From positions 22,832-86,831 of the forward strand of contig JAGYPA010000012.1 in the NCBI GenBank assembly GCA_018399255.1: a stretch of 64,000 nt of DNA, written 5' to 3'. Source of the DNA: Spirochaetales bacterium (lineage in GTDB: Bacteria; Spirochaetota; Spirochaetia; JABMQR01). This document shows, one piece after another, positions 11,235-21,058 of the stretch; the first letter of the stretch is position 1, and each line of letters opens with the position of its first letter. The position numbers were made by a program, and so were the translations under genes. The notes under the pieces were generated by a model. It did no database searches. It saw only the letters and a list, made by a program, of their open reading frames with translations, and was not told where the DNA came from.

Positions 11235-12770
11235 TTACCGGAGCAAACTCAGCATATAATCGGCTGCTATTTCTCCAAAACGTCTTAATGAGGCTGCAGC
11301 TGCACTATTACTGTCAAAGTCAGTTCCATTTGCCGCCAGAATCCCACTATCTCCAATAGTATCTCCACTTTCAAGATGGAATGCCCTGACTTTGCCTTTA
11401 GTTGTTGCGATATACCCGGATCCGCTTTTCACCATTGAGGTAATACCCGCTGTTCCAACCACGCCAACGCTAACCAGATTATCGTAGGTTCTCTGCATCC
11501 GCTCAATTACTTGCTCTTCAGTGTAATCTGTCAGACTGCCGTTATTAAAGGCATCAAGAAAAATCGGACTGGCTGTGTATCCGTCATCCTGGATCATCTC
11601 TATCATTCGCTCTAATCCCGGATGGGTCTGGATCAACCTGCCGCTCGCATCATATTCCAACAGGGATAGAGCCAGCCTGTTTCCTGTTATGGATGATACT
11701 ATAGAGTAAGAAAAATTCAAACTGACAGCTTCTGCCGCTTTCTTTACTTCTTTGAGCATAGGGTTATCGGGGCCGACCGCTTTTTCAAGCTTGCTGACAG
11801 GTCCCGACAGATCAAGAAAAAAACTTACAGCACCGTCCCCCCTGAATCCCGGATGATCTGTGCTGAACTGAATTTGTCCATTATTGCCGGTTATCAGAGT
11901 TTTCTGCGTAAGCCGTATTTCACCGCTGGAATTCTTAATGGGAAATTCCGCCACAAAAACTGCTCCGGGGATTTTGGTGGCAAACAGCCCGTCGCCACGG
12001 GTCAGCTGAAGAGTTATCGTCCCTGATGATTTATCTGAGGCAGTTTCCTGAAGCCTGAAGTTTTCAAGAACCTGAAGAACTTTATTCATGGTTTGAATAT
12101 ACTGGCCTGCTGCTGTGGCTAAAGTTGAAACATGTGCCTGAACGGCCGCTTCGAGATATAATCGTACAGCAGTGTAGTCATCTTTACGGCTCAGAGCGGT
12201 TTCAGCCTGCCGAAGGGGCTGATCTATAAGCTGGGCTGCACTGCGGGCCGATTCAATATTTTCCCGTACAAGCTCGCTGATTACTTTCCTGTCGGCCTGA
12301 GCAAGCAGGTGAATGGTAACTTCCGATTCTTCGGTTACCGTTTCAATCTCATCAATAATTGTCAGGGTAAGCTCGGGAACTGCATAGGTATCAAAAAGTT
12401 CCTGTTTATATGATTCAGTGACGGAATACCTCAGAAACGATGAAACCTCGGTAAGAAGATCCTCTGCTGCCGCTGCACGGGCTGCTTCATCATCTCCGCC
12501 GTTATCGGTTCCTTTTCCGGTAAAATAGAGCAGCTGCAAATTACCTGAAGGTGTCTGGAAAGTCCAAAGCGGAACTCCTTCAATATTTGCCTTATAAGTG
12601 TTAATCAGCGTTGAGCATGCGGAAAAAAACATGACTATAAGCACTATACAGACGATGAGGATTTTGTTTTTTTTCTCGGTAGTAAAAAAAAATAATCTCA
12701 CGATTCTTTCCACCCTGCCTTTGAATAACAAGACCCTTCTGAATAGATTATGTTCTAACGGGGTAATCAC
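11235..12770 (-). CDS. Putative lipoprotein, LPP20-like
   Basis: IVMFFSACST lipobox-like motif after a positively charged N-terminus; GTGA start/stop overlap with the upstream gene. Confidence 0.6.
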   Translation of the reverse strand: MITPLEHNLFRRVLLFKGRVERIVRLFFFTTEKKNKILIVCIVLIVMFFSACSTLINTYKANIEGVPLWTFQTPSGNLQLLYFTGKGTDNGGDDEAARAAAAEDLLTEVSSFLRYSVTESYKQELFDTYAVPELTLTIIDEIETVTEESEVTIHLLAQADRKVISELVRENIESARSAAQLIDQPLRQAETALSRKDDYTAVRLYLEAAVQAHVSTLATAAGQYIQTMNKVLQVLENFRLQETASDKSSGTITLQLTRGDGLFATKIPGAVFVAEFPIKNSSGEIRLTQKTLITGNNGQIQFSTDHPGFRGDGAVSFFLDLSGPVSKLEKAVGPDNPMLKEVKKAAEAVSLNFSYSIVSSITGNRLALSLLEYDASGRLIQTHPGLERMIEMIQDDGYTASPIFLDAFNNGSLTDYTEEQVIERMQRTYDNLVSVGVVGTAGITSMVKSGSGYIATTKGKVRAFHLESGDTIGDSGILAANGTDFDSNSAAAASLRRFGEIAADYMLSLLR

Positions 12771-14146
12771 CAGGTTGGATGCAAAGTTACACCCATAGCG
12801 GCTGAAAACGCTGTATGCACGGGAACTATGCCCTCTGCAGTGTATAACTGCTCAAACCTCCCTTTAAGGAACACCTCACATTCACCAGTGAGAAACCATG
12901 ATCCACCGGCACCGAACCGATTGCCTGAAACAAAGCCGTCAGATACCGGCGGTGTCTGGTTCCAACTTATCAGGTACCCGAAAATAATTCCAGCATCGAG
13001 CTGCAGCCTGAATCTGTCAATAATTTTCCACCCCGTGGGATTTAAGCGACTTCCAGGAATAATCCGGTAGGCATAACCGACACCGCCTAGAACGGCAAAA
13101 CTCGAAGCATCATGCTTCAGCAGTGCTCCAATGCTTCCCTGCATGCGCAATCCAGTACTGAATGAGGGGTTGATGTTGAAAAAAGTCCCCACAGCGCCGG
13201 TTCCTATTGCTATTTCTGCGGATATTTCAATGTCCGCGACTGCTGCGGGTGTAACCGCCATTCCTGGTACAACCGTGCTGTCAGCGTAGAGAATACGGAG
13301 CTCTGCCGCATGGTTTCGATCCATACCAATGTTTGAAGTCTGGTCTGGCCCGGCAGGTAACGGAATTGTCCGCTGAACCTCTGCCAGGCCAAGTACAGCT
13401 CCGGATCCTGTGGAAATCTGGTAAAGTGAGCCTTCCGCTCCGGCTGCCTCAGATTCTGAAAGCAGCATCCATGCTGATCGATTAAAGATTTCGCTGATTT
13501 TCAGCTGCGGGCCGGGAAGCGGCAATTCAACAATCAGGGATGATATTCCATATCGCAGGTTCTTCACAGCCCGCCTGACTGCTTCCTCAGAACTGATGCC
13601 CTGACCCAGAAGACCAAAAGAACGCTCATAACCAATTTCTTTGCCGTCAGCATTGAGCAATGCCGAAAGCTGCACCTCAGCCTGAAACAAAAAAGTGTCA
13701 ACGGGAGCTGCTTCACTGGTTTTAAGTATTTGAGGGACTGTTTCTACCGATATATCTGTGAGAAAAAGAGTCAGCAAAAGCTGGTTTTCAACGATTGTTT
13801 TTGTCTGAACATCTTCAGCAGAATCGGGATAGTCAAGAGATACTTCAACAAATCTTGCTGCTGCAGCAAGTGCATCCTTAAACTCTTTGCCAATCTCAGA
13901 GACTGCCAGGTCTGCCGCAATTCGATAAAATTCTGCTCCGGCAGATGCTCCATTATCAGAGAACAAGTCCGGTATTGCAATCTGCACTACAGCCGTCGGT
14001 TTCACGGGGAATTCGAGCGTCCTGTCGATAACACCTTGCGTGTTTTCTGCCGCATGAATACTTAACGGAAGGATTATCAGGAAAAAAAGAGCCTTGACCA
14101 GCTTGCTGAGGGCGATTATGCAGGTATTCCTGAATCTGCAGTGCAC
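12767..14146 (-). CDS. Hypothetical exported protein
   Basis: Hydrophobic N-terminal signal (LVKALFFLIILPLSIHAAE); long ORF coupled to the downstream lipoprotein gene. Confidence 0.65.
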   Translation of the reverse strand: MHCRFRNTCIIALSKLVKALFFLIILPLSIHAAENTQGVIDRTLEFPVKPTAVVQIAIPDLFSDNGASAGAEFYRIAADLAVSEIGKEFKDALAAAARFVEVSLDYPDSAEDVQTKTIVENQLLLTLFLTDISVETVPQILKTSEAAPVDTFLFQAEVQLSALLNADGKEIGYERSFGLLGQGISSEEAVRRAVKNLRYGISSLIVELPLPGPQLKISEIFNRSAWMLLSESEAAGAEGSLYQISTGSGAVLGLAEVQRTIPLPAGPDQTSNIGMDRNHAAELRILYADSTVVPGMAVTPAAVADIEISAEIAIGTGAVGTFFNINPSFSTGLRMQGSIGALLKHDASSFAVLGGVGYAYRIIPGSRLNPTGWKIIDRFRLQLDAGIIFGYLISWNQTPPVSDGFVSGNRFGAGGSWFLTGECEVFLKGRFEQLYTAEGIVPVHTAFSAAMGVTLHPTW

Positions 14147-15448
14147 TTACTGCTCCTTGCCCCACAATAAAATCAGTTCCCTGATCATCAGGGCTGCTTC
14201 AGTCATGACTGACAGTGCAGCCCATTCATACCGGCTGTGATAGTTATGCCCACCGGTAAAAATATTCGGGGCAGGAATTCCTTTCTCACATAATCGAGCC
14301 CCATCTGTGCCGCCGCGGATAATTTCATGGTGAAGCGGGATGTCAAGGTTTGCTGCAGCTTCGTCCAGTTTCTGCATAACTAGCGGATCTGCAGCTATAT
14401 GCTCCCGCATGTTCAGATACTGCAGCTTATAGGACAGCGTAACCTGGCCGCCGGGATAGAGGGCTTCCAGAGCTTCAGCCATGCTTTCCAGTGCTTTCCT
14501 CCGTCTCGTTATTTGATCAAACTCAAAATCCCTGAGATAAATCGTGACCTTTGCCGATTCTGCGGTACCGGATATTTCCAGAGGGCAGTAATACCCGTAT
14601 CTTCCGTCTGTCGCCTCCGGGCTTTCTGTCCGGGGCAGCATAGCAATAAAGGAACTTGCCATGGTAACAGCATTTACCAACCGGCCGCGGGCTGATCCCA
14701 GATGATACATGACTCCAGTGAATGTTATGTCTACTTTTGCTGCATTGAAGCATTCAGCTTCGACATGCCCCCGTTCACTTCCGTCCATGGTATAGCAGCA
14801 CCGGGACTTAAGCTTTTCGACAGGAAACAGATCCATACCGGTTCCTGTCTCCTCGTCCGGGGTAAATATCAGTTCTACTGCACCGTGCTCAAGTTCGGGA
14901 TGCTGCATGAAGTATTCAGCCGCGGCCATTATCTGCGCAGCTCCTGCCTTGTCATCGGCCCCCAGCAGAGTGCTGCCGTCTGTGGTTATCAGGGTATCTC
15001 CGACATACTTGAGCATTTCAGGATTATCTGATGGAGAAAGAACCCACGTGCTGCCCAGAGGGATATCTCTACCATCATAATTATCAATAACATTTGGATT
15101 AACATTCTTTCCGCTCATATCGCCGGCAGTATCGACATGTGCCATAAAACCAATTACCGGAGCAACCTTGCCTTCAGGAAGGGTTGACGGCAGGCGGGCT
15201 ATAAGATAGCCGTGTTCAGTCAGTTCTAGATCGTTGATACCGATCTGCTTAAGTTCCTCCTCAATAATGTGCAGGAGTTCCCATTGCCCCGGGGTTGTCG
15301 GCTTATCGGTTCCATGGATATCTGACTGCGTATCTATCCGTACGTATCTGAGAAACCGTTCCAATATGGACTGTTCAAAAGCTGCTGTTTCTTTCTCTGT
15401 CATTTCCTTCTCTGCTGTTTCTTTCTCTGTCATTTCTTTCTCTGTCAT
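14147..15448 (-). CDS. pepT: Peptidase T (tripeptide aminopeptidase)
   Basis: FLRYVRIDTQSDIHGTDKPTTPGQWELLHIIEEEL...FMAHVDTAGDMSGKNVNP...LLGADDKAGAAQIMAA...RGGTDGARLCEKGIPAPNIFTGGHNYHSRYEW. Best-SD ATG at 15448 (AGGAG, 8-nt spacing), 5' to the repeat tract; ATGs at 15433 and 15403 are alternatives. Confidence 0.92.
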   Translation of the reverse strand: MTEKEMTEKETAEKEMTEKETAAFEQSILERFLRYVRIDTQSDIHGTDKPTTPGQWELLHIIEEELKQIGINDLELTEHGYLIARLPSTLPEGKVAPVIGFMAHVDTAGDMSGKNVNPNVIDNYDGRDIPLGSTWVLSPSDNPEMLKYVGDTLITTDGSTLLGADDKAGAAQIMAAAEYFMQHPELEHGAVELIFTPDEETGTGMDLFPVEKLKSRCCYTMDGSERGHVEAECFNAAKVDITFTGVMYHLGSARGRLVNAVTMASSFIAMLPRTESPEATDGRYGYYCPLEISGTAESAKVTIYLRDFEFDQITRRRKALESMAEALEALYPGGQVTLSYKLQYLNMREHIAADPLVMQKLDEAAANLDIPLHHEIIRGGTDGARLCEKGIPAPNIFTGGHNYHSRYEWAALSVMTEAALMIRELILLWGKEQ

Positions 15449-16160
15449 TCCCAAGCTCCTGCAGGTATTCAGATCCGGTATTATTTCCAGAATGCATAAT
15501 GCTATCCTGATGCAAGGTTCTAAAACTTTCAAGTACGGGTTCTGCAGTTATTGGTAATAATTTTACTTCCGATTCAGCAGGTCGAAATTGGCACAATCCC
15601 AGCATTACTGCCAGGCGGGTCATATCAGCAAGATTGGAGCTCCCCGTTTTCCGTGAAATATTCCTATGATGAACATCCACTGTCCCTACGGATATTTTCA
15701 GTTCCATGGCAATTACCTTTCGGCTGAAACCCATACAAAGCCGTTTGATCACCTGAATCTCCCTCACTGTCAGCTTATATTGTATATCAGCCAATAATTC
15801 AGGAATTACACCTTCAGCAATTTTAACCCCGTCATGTTCGGAATCGAGGAGGGCATAGTATATCTGATTAAGCGGGGCTATCGATTTGAGATCAGCTGCC
15901 CTGAAATTTTTTCCCCGCACCAGTAAAATCCAAATAGTCGGGTTGAGAGAACGAATCCGACTGACCAGCACACCGGCTCCGACTCCCATTTGATTCAAGT
16001 CGATTATCACCAGCCTGATTGAGCGATCCCCGGCATGATCAATGAGAACCTGATACTGAAAAGTACAGCAAACAAGTTGGGCCGCCCAATTTTGATCAAC
16101 TATCCCCTGAAGTAATCGTCTTACCGTCCGCCGTCTGGAGAAAACCACTACTGGAATCAT
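15375..16160 (-). CDS. LuxR/NarL-type regulator with receiver-like N-terminus
   Basis: LTVREIQVIKRLCMGFSRKVIAMELKISVGTVDVHHRNISRKTGSSN HTH_LUXR; LVIIDLN receiver-like segment; AAAGGAG SD. Confidence 0.82.
   Translation of the reverse strand: MIPVVVFSRRRTVRRLLQGIVDQNWAAQLVCCTFQYQVLIDHAGDRSIRLVIIDLNQMGVGAGVLVSRIRSLNPTIWILLVRGKNFRAADLKSIAPLNQIYYALLDSEHDGVKIAEGVIPELLADIQYKLTVREIQVIKRLCMGFSRKVIAMELKISVGTVDVHHRNISRKTGSSNLADMTRLAVMLGLCQFRPAESEVKLLPITAEPVLESFRTLHQDSIMHSGNNTGSEYLQELGNDRERNDRERNSREGNDRERNSSF
15388..15447. repeat. 15-bp tandem repeat, 4 copies, inside the luxR/pepT overlap
   Basis: tttctttctctgtca / tttccttctctgctg / tttctttctctgtca / tttctttctctgtca read directly on + strand. Confidence 0.95.
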
Positions 16161-16184
16161 CTGCTGCTCCTTTAACAGATTTTT

Positions 16185-16208
16185 CCCGCCCTGCTGCCGC
16201 AGGGCGGG
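16185..16208. promoter_or_regulatory. GC-rich perfect hairpin in the 5' region of the LuxR-type gene
   Basis: CCCGCCCTGC-TGCC-GCAGGGCGGG, extended by TTT/AAA flanks to a 13-bp stem; no downstream T-tract on either strand. Confidence 0.5.
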
Positions 16209-16388
16209 AAAGTCATATGAGACACAAAAACTTTTTTATTTTTCTCACTTTTTCCGGCTTATCAAGACATGCTTAAATAGGAATGCACCGAATTCTCTGG
16301 TTTTTTATTATACATCCTGCATGATGATTAATAAACAATTTTCTGCTAAAAAATGGTACCAGCTTCCAACATACGCGCTCCATCTTTT

Positions 16389-17237
16389 TTATAATTCGTA
16401 GACTTCAATCATAGTTCTCAGCATATCTATCGCCTGGTAAATGGCAAAAACTCCCAGGATTATTCCAGTACTGACCGGGTTAAGCTCCATCGATGTCGCC
16501 ATCGAAATAACTGATGTTGCCAGTGCATAACTGACTTTCGGTTCAGAGGCAACATCTTTGAGCCACTGCTCGAACGTTTCCATGGTATCCCCGCCGAATT
16601 TATAATAGCGCCAGATGGCCATTACGGTTACGGCCACAGCTCCTGCAGCTACGCTTACAGCTGCTGCTGCAGAGATTTTTCCAAAAATCATGAATTTCGG
16701 CATGAATGCATAAACGACGGCGGCAGTCAGAAGCACAATACTTCTGGCTACAAGCTGCTGCATATCACGCATGAAATCTTCCTTATACTCTTCCTTGAGT
16801 TCCCGGGATCCTTCATCAATAATCCGGTCAAAGTCTTTTCGTACTGCATCAGCATCGGTCAGCAGCTCATTGTACACTTCAGCTGGAAGCAGCTGCCGTG
16901 CCCGTTCAAGAACTTCATCAACATCGCCGGTCACAGCTGCTGAATAGCTGAAAGAAAGATATTCCAAACCTTTCTCCTCATTACGGAGTCCGGCTATTAC
17001 ATCTTCCGGAGCTATCGATTCCCCGAAGCCCGCGTCCCTTGCAGCTGCCTCCTGCTCAAGATGCGGTGCTATAGCATCCCACTGGTCAATAATAACAGCC
17101 TGCATTCCTTCTTCCATAATCTCCTGCGAATAGCCTGCCTCATGAACATTTCCACCTGCAAGAGAACATCCTGCAAGAGAAACTGCCAACAGCAGACTAA
17201 GACTCTTTTTGCCGAATTCTGCAACCTTTTTCTTCAT
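16389..17237 (-). CDS. Hypothetical lipoprotein with C-terminal membrane segments
   Basis: MKKKVAEFGKKSLSLLLAVSLAGCSLAGG lipobox; hydrophobic segments downstream. Confidence 0.7.
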   Translation of the reverse strand: MKKKVAEFGKKSLSLLLAVSLAGCSLAGGNVHEAGYSQEIMEEGMQAVIIDQWDAIAPHLEQEAAARDAGFGESIAPEDVIAGLRNEEKGLEYLSFSYSAAVTGDVDEVLERARQLLPAEVYNELLTDADAVRKDFDRIIDEGSRELKEEYKEDFMRDMQQLVARSIVLLTAAVVYAFMPKFMIFGKISAAAAVSVAAGAVAVTVMAIWRYYKFGGDTMETFEQWLKDVASEPKVSYALATSVISMATSMELNPVSTGIILGVFAIYQAIDMLRTMIEVYEL

Positions 17238-17386
17238 ATTCCTCTCCTAACGAATTTGTATCTTCTGCGGCTTGGGAGAGTTCCTGCATAATCCCGGAAA
17301 GCGTATGCAATCCCGGGCATAAAGTAATAGTACCTGCCATTTTGCCGGCAGCCGTCCGGGGGCATAAACGGCTGGCCGCCAGTCCC

Positions 17387-17983
17387 TCAGGAAAAGCTCC
17401 AGGGTATCCATCCTAATACAAGACTTACCCGATAATCGCCATATCCAGGCACTCGCTCCTGTATGTAGTCCAAAGCATCCCCGAAAGTACCCAAGGGATC
17501 TCTTACAATCACTGATGGTTCAATATAGAAACCGTTAGACAAAACTAAAGTGTACCCGAAAACCATTTCCGTCATATAATGGTACTGCTGCTCCGGCAGT
17601 GTATCACCGATGAACCCGACCCCCTGAAACAGAGAAAGGCCGGTCCAGAAATTTCCGTTCCCCGGGTAGTATTTCAAAAGAATACCAATATCGAGGAGCA
17701 CATAATCATCTTCAGCAGCCGTATCAGTTCTGCTCCAATTGAAAACTGCAGTTATGGGCAAATCCATAACAAATCCATCCGTCACCTCAATCCTGGCTCC
17801 TCCCCGAAGATATAGATGATCAGACACAAGAAAGTCCCCTGCCCCCAGATCGGCAAACAGACCGAATTTGATTGCATCATCGCCAGGTGCCCCTGCTTCG
17901 GCCGGTACACTGCCTGCAGCTGAAGCTAATCCCCCGGCTGCTGTCAGGAACATGCACAAAACAGTAAATAATATTTGCTTCAT
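17387..17983 (-). CDS. Hypothetical exported protein, possible small outer-membrane barrel
   Basis: MKQILFTVLCMFLTAAGGLASAAG signal peptide; alternating aromatic/hydrophobic strands. Confidence 0.65.
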   Translation of the reverse strand: MKQILFTVLCMFLTAAGGLASAAGSVPAEAGAPGDDAIKFGLFADLGAGDFLVSDHLYLRGGARIEVTDGFVMDLPITAVFNWSRTDTAAEDDYVLLDIGILLKYYPGNGNFWTGLSLFQGVGFIGDTLPEQQYHYMTEMVFGYTLVLSNGFYIEPSVIVRDPLGTFGDALDYIQERVPGYGDYRVSLVLGWIPWSFS

Positions 17984-18336
17984 AGCTAACCTCCACCTCC
18001 TTTAATAGATTTTTTCCTGCAGCAGACCCCCTGATCTATCCTGTTAATATTCTGCTGCTGTATTACCAAGGATAAGAATATGCCCTTCGCTGTCGAGAAA
18101 CAATTCCCAGTTTCAGGTATTTTATCTCCCCATTTACCATGAGAGGAATTTCATGTACCATAATAAGGAAAGGTTCTCATAAAATTGATCGCTTTGAGAG
18201 AAGCATACCTGTAACTTGCCTCAGGAATGAGAGTTTTCACTGTGTGCAGCTTTCCAGATTGTTAATAAGAACTGCCGCAGCCGATGGGTTTGAATTCGGC
18301 CATTTTTTGCAAATCAATGAGAAAAACGGAAATTAT

Positions 18337-19374
18337 ATGAAATTACTTAAGATTCTGGCAGGTATATGTGTGGTTGTGGTAATTCTGGCAGCTGCCCTGC
18401 AGATAACTGTCAAACAGGCTGCCTCCGGAAAAATTGAAGAAACGATAAGAACCCAGATTGAACAGATAGGGCTGAAAGAACTCACTTTCGGCAGTATTAC
18501 TATAGATTTACTTGACAGCAGTGCCGAAATTACGGATGTCTACTCTCCGCTCTATCTTACTGGTGAAAAAGTACCATTCGGATCATTCAGCGCACGACTT
18601 GCGGAGCTTAAGTTTTCCCTCCTCGATGCCGCTTCTTTTATAACCGGAGCCGATACTATTACGAAGGGCAGCATTTCATTTACCAAGCCCGTCTTTTCTC
18701 TGCTAGGAAATATTCCTCTGCAAACTTCTGCTGAAACAATTTCACTGGAATTTCAGGGAAGAGTAACTGCATCCAATATCTCACAAATCAAATCGGGTGG
18801 AATTGATGAACTTCTGAAGGAGGAGCAGACTTTTATAGTCCGCCTTGGAGAATTTTCTCTCACCAGTGCCGGAAATACACTGCTCCCCTCTTTTCTTGAG
18901 GGACTTAACACCAGAACCATGCCGGTCAGTGGTTTTGAAATAGCTTTTCTTTCTTCTGCCCTGCTGCCGGACCTGCCGATTACCCGGACTTTTATCAAGA
19001 AGGTCTCAAATAGTTCAGTCATGATCGATCCTAAGCAATTCTCACGGGTAGCCGCCCTGACGCTGCAGATGCTTGGCATCGATACTGATACACACGAAGG
19101 AATCAAGTCTGACGGTGTAGTCAGGGCTACCGCTAAAGGATCTGAACTGGTTATTGCGGGTCTGCTGGAGAATGATCTAGGAGATATTGACGTCTATGGT
19201 TTGGGGAAACTTGATTCAAAAGAAGCATCCAGCAGTATTATTAATGAACTCTCACTGGAAATAACCAATCTTGATGCAGATCTGTCGGAAATGATCGGAA
19301 AAAATTTCATCAAGATAACTCTGGATACACCTATCGAACTGAAAAAACTGATTCATGGTGTCTATACTTTTTAG
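18337..19374 (+). CDS. Hypothetical membrane-anchored protein
   Basis: MKLLKILAGICVVVVILAAALQITVKQAASGKIEETIRTQIEQIGLKELTFGSITID; start trimmed from track ORF 18139..19374. Confidence 0.65.
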   Translation: MKLLKILAGICVVVVILAAALQITVKQAASGKIEETIRTQIEQIGLKELTFGSITIDLLDSSAEITDVYSPLYLTGEKVPFGSFSARLAELKFSLLDAASFITGADTITKGSISFTKPVFSLLGNIPLQTSAETISLEFQGRVTASNISQIKSGGIDELLKEEQTFIVRLGEFSLTSAGNTLLPSFLEGLNTRTMPVSGFEIAFLSSALLPDLPITRTFIKKVSNSSVMIDPKQFSRVAALTLQMLGIDTDTHEGIKSDGVVRATAKGSELVIAGLLENDLGDIDVYGLGKLDSKEASSSIINELSLEITNLDADLSEMIGKNFIKITLDTPIELKKLIHGVYTF

Positions 19375-19388
19375 TACCATTAATAATT

Positions 19389-19919
19389 TCACGATTTCAC
19401 ACCGTTCACTATTCCAACAATTCTCTGCTGCACGGCAATGCAGTTGACTGATGAAAAAGTTAATGAATCTCCATTGCTGAGGACAATAGCAACTCTCCCT
19501 CTGCTGCTGGAAGTGGTCCCTTTTTCAATCCTCACCTCTTTAACAGCATTCTGCGGTACAGAAACCATAATTTCAACAACCCCGCCTTTTCGGGCAGCAA
19601 AACAGATTTGATTATCTGCCAACCCCAATCGCCCAGAGGTGCTTAATTTTTCCCGGGTTACTGAGCCTTCACCGGTTTCGATCGCACGCTGCTCCCGTGA
19701 CTCGAAAGAAGCGGTGCCAATGAAAACGGCATCACGATCGCCTGTCAACCGGATAAAGTGCCGCAGGGATACGTGAAATGTCACAAAATAGAAAAAACCG
19801 GTCAGGGGAACCAGCAGGGCGGCAAGCAGGTAAAAAACCCATGCATAGGAAAGAGGAAAACGGATAAAAACGAGAACTGCTATATCTGCAAGCAGCAGAA
19901 AGCGACTGACTTTGCTCAT
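19389..19919 (-). CDS. Hypothetical membrane protein
   Basis: Two N-terminal TM helices then a soluble beta-rich domain; 176 aa. Confidence 0.55.
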   Translation of the reverse strand: MSKVSRFLLLADIAVLVFIRFPLSYAWVFYLLAALLVPLTGFFYFVTFHVSLRHFIRLTGDRDAVFIGTASFESREQRAIETGEGSVTREKLSTSGRLGLADNQICFAARKGGVVEIMVSVPQNAVKEVRIEKGTTSSSRGRVAIVLSNGDSLTFSSVNCIAVQQRIVGIVNGVKS

Positions 19920-20002
19920 TGCGCAATCCTACCAGAATAATTGACAGGGGAAAAGTCTTTTCCGTTTCCCTTATTGAATATCTTTACTTTCGTGAGTATC
20001 TT

Positions 20003-21058
20003 ATGGAAATGAATATCCCCGTGTATCCAGATTCTGAATTACTTACACTGCAGCATAAATCTTACCTGCAGCCTCTGCTGAAACCGCTGGAAAACGGTAT
20101 TTCCGAATTCACTTTCGCCAATCTCTATCTGTTCAGAAATCACTACCAGTATCGAATTTCTCAATACACCACGCCATCGGGATATACTATCCCGATACTA
20201 TCCGGTACGAGCCCCGGTTCCAATTCGAAGGCAGGAGCTGTTACAGGACAGCAGCCGGTAAAAAGGCCGGAATCAGAAAATTTTGTCATGCTTCCATTCG
20301 GCTTCCCGGGATTACACCTTATCGAGACCATCCTTGCCGAAAACTGCTATATAAAAAATTTCCCCGAACAAACCGCGGAACTGCATAGAATTGTACTGGA
20401 GCAGCTGGGCTTCCGTGTTGAACAGGACCGCAGCAATTTTGATTATTTGTACTACCGTCGCGATCTTGCGGCTTTGAACGGCAAAAAATTCCATAAAAAA
20501 CGAAATCTTATAAATGCCTATATCAATAATTACAATTACGAGGAAAAACGGATTGATCCCGGACTTCATAAAGAGGCCCTCTTTTCAATTCTCGAAAAAT
20601 GGAATAATGAACGGGAACCGGATACTCAGGGAGATTTTGACGCTGCCTATGAGGCAATTGAAAAATTTGAAGAACTTGAACTTCGCGGATGCATCACTTT
20701 TACAGACGGGATACCCAGCGCCTACTCGATGGGGGAAATAATTGCACATGGAACGATGTTCACTATCCATTTTGAAAAGGCTGATGATACGTATAAGGGA
20801 ATCTATCAATTCATCAATCGTTCATTTGCCGCCATGCTTGTAGACTGTATAGAAGTTATTAACAGAGAACAGGATCTTGGAGATCCGGGACTCCGGCAGG
20901 CAAAGATGAGCTACCGACCGACCAGTTTCATTAAAAAGTACCGCATTTCCCGTTCGGAATTTTCCCCCTGCGCCGAAAGTACCCGGCTGCAGCAGGCAGA
21001 AGATACTGAAGCAGATGCGGACATGTCGGAAGAAGGATCAATTTCCCTGGAGGATTAG
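20003..21058 (+). CDS. DUF2156-type (phosphatidylglycerol lysyltransferase C-terminal-like) GNAT-fold protein
   Basis: FANLYLFRNHYQYRIS...YLYYRRDLAALNGKKFHKKRNLINAYINNYNYE...HFEKADDTYKGIYQFINRSFAAML...INREQDLGDPGLRQAKMSYRP. Confidence 0.85.
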   Translation: MEMNIPVYPDSELLTLQHKSYLQPLLKPLENGISEFTFANLYLFRNHYQYRISQYTTPSGYTIPILSGTSPGSNSKAGAVTGQQPVKRPESENFVMLPFGFPGLHLIETILAENCYIKNFPEQTAELHRIVLEQLGFRVEQDRSNFDYLYYRRDLAALNGKKFHKKRNLINAYINNYNYEEKRIDPGLHKEALFSILEKWNNEREPDTQGDFDAAYEAIEKFEELELRGCITFTDGIPSAYSMGEIIAHGTMFTIHFEKADDTYKGIYQFINRSFAAMLVDCIEVINREQDLGDPGLRQAKMSYRPTSFIKKYRISRSEFSPCAESTRLQQAEDTEADADMSEEGSISLED

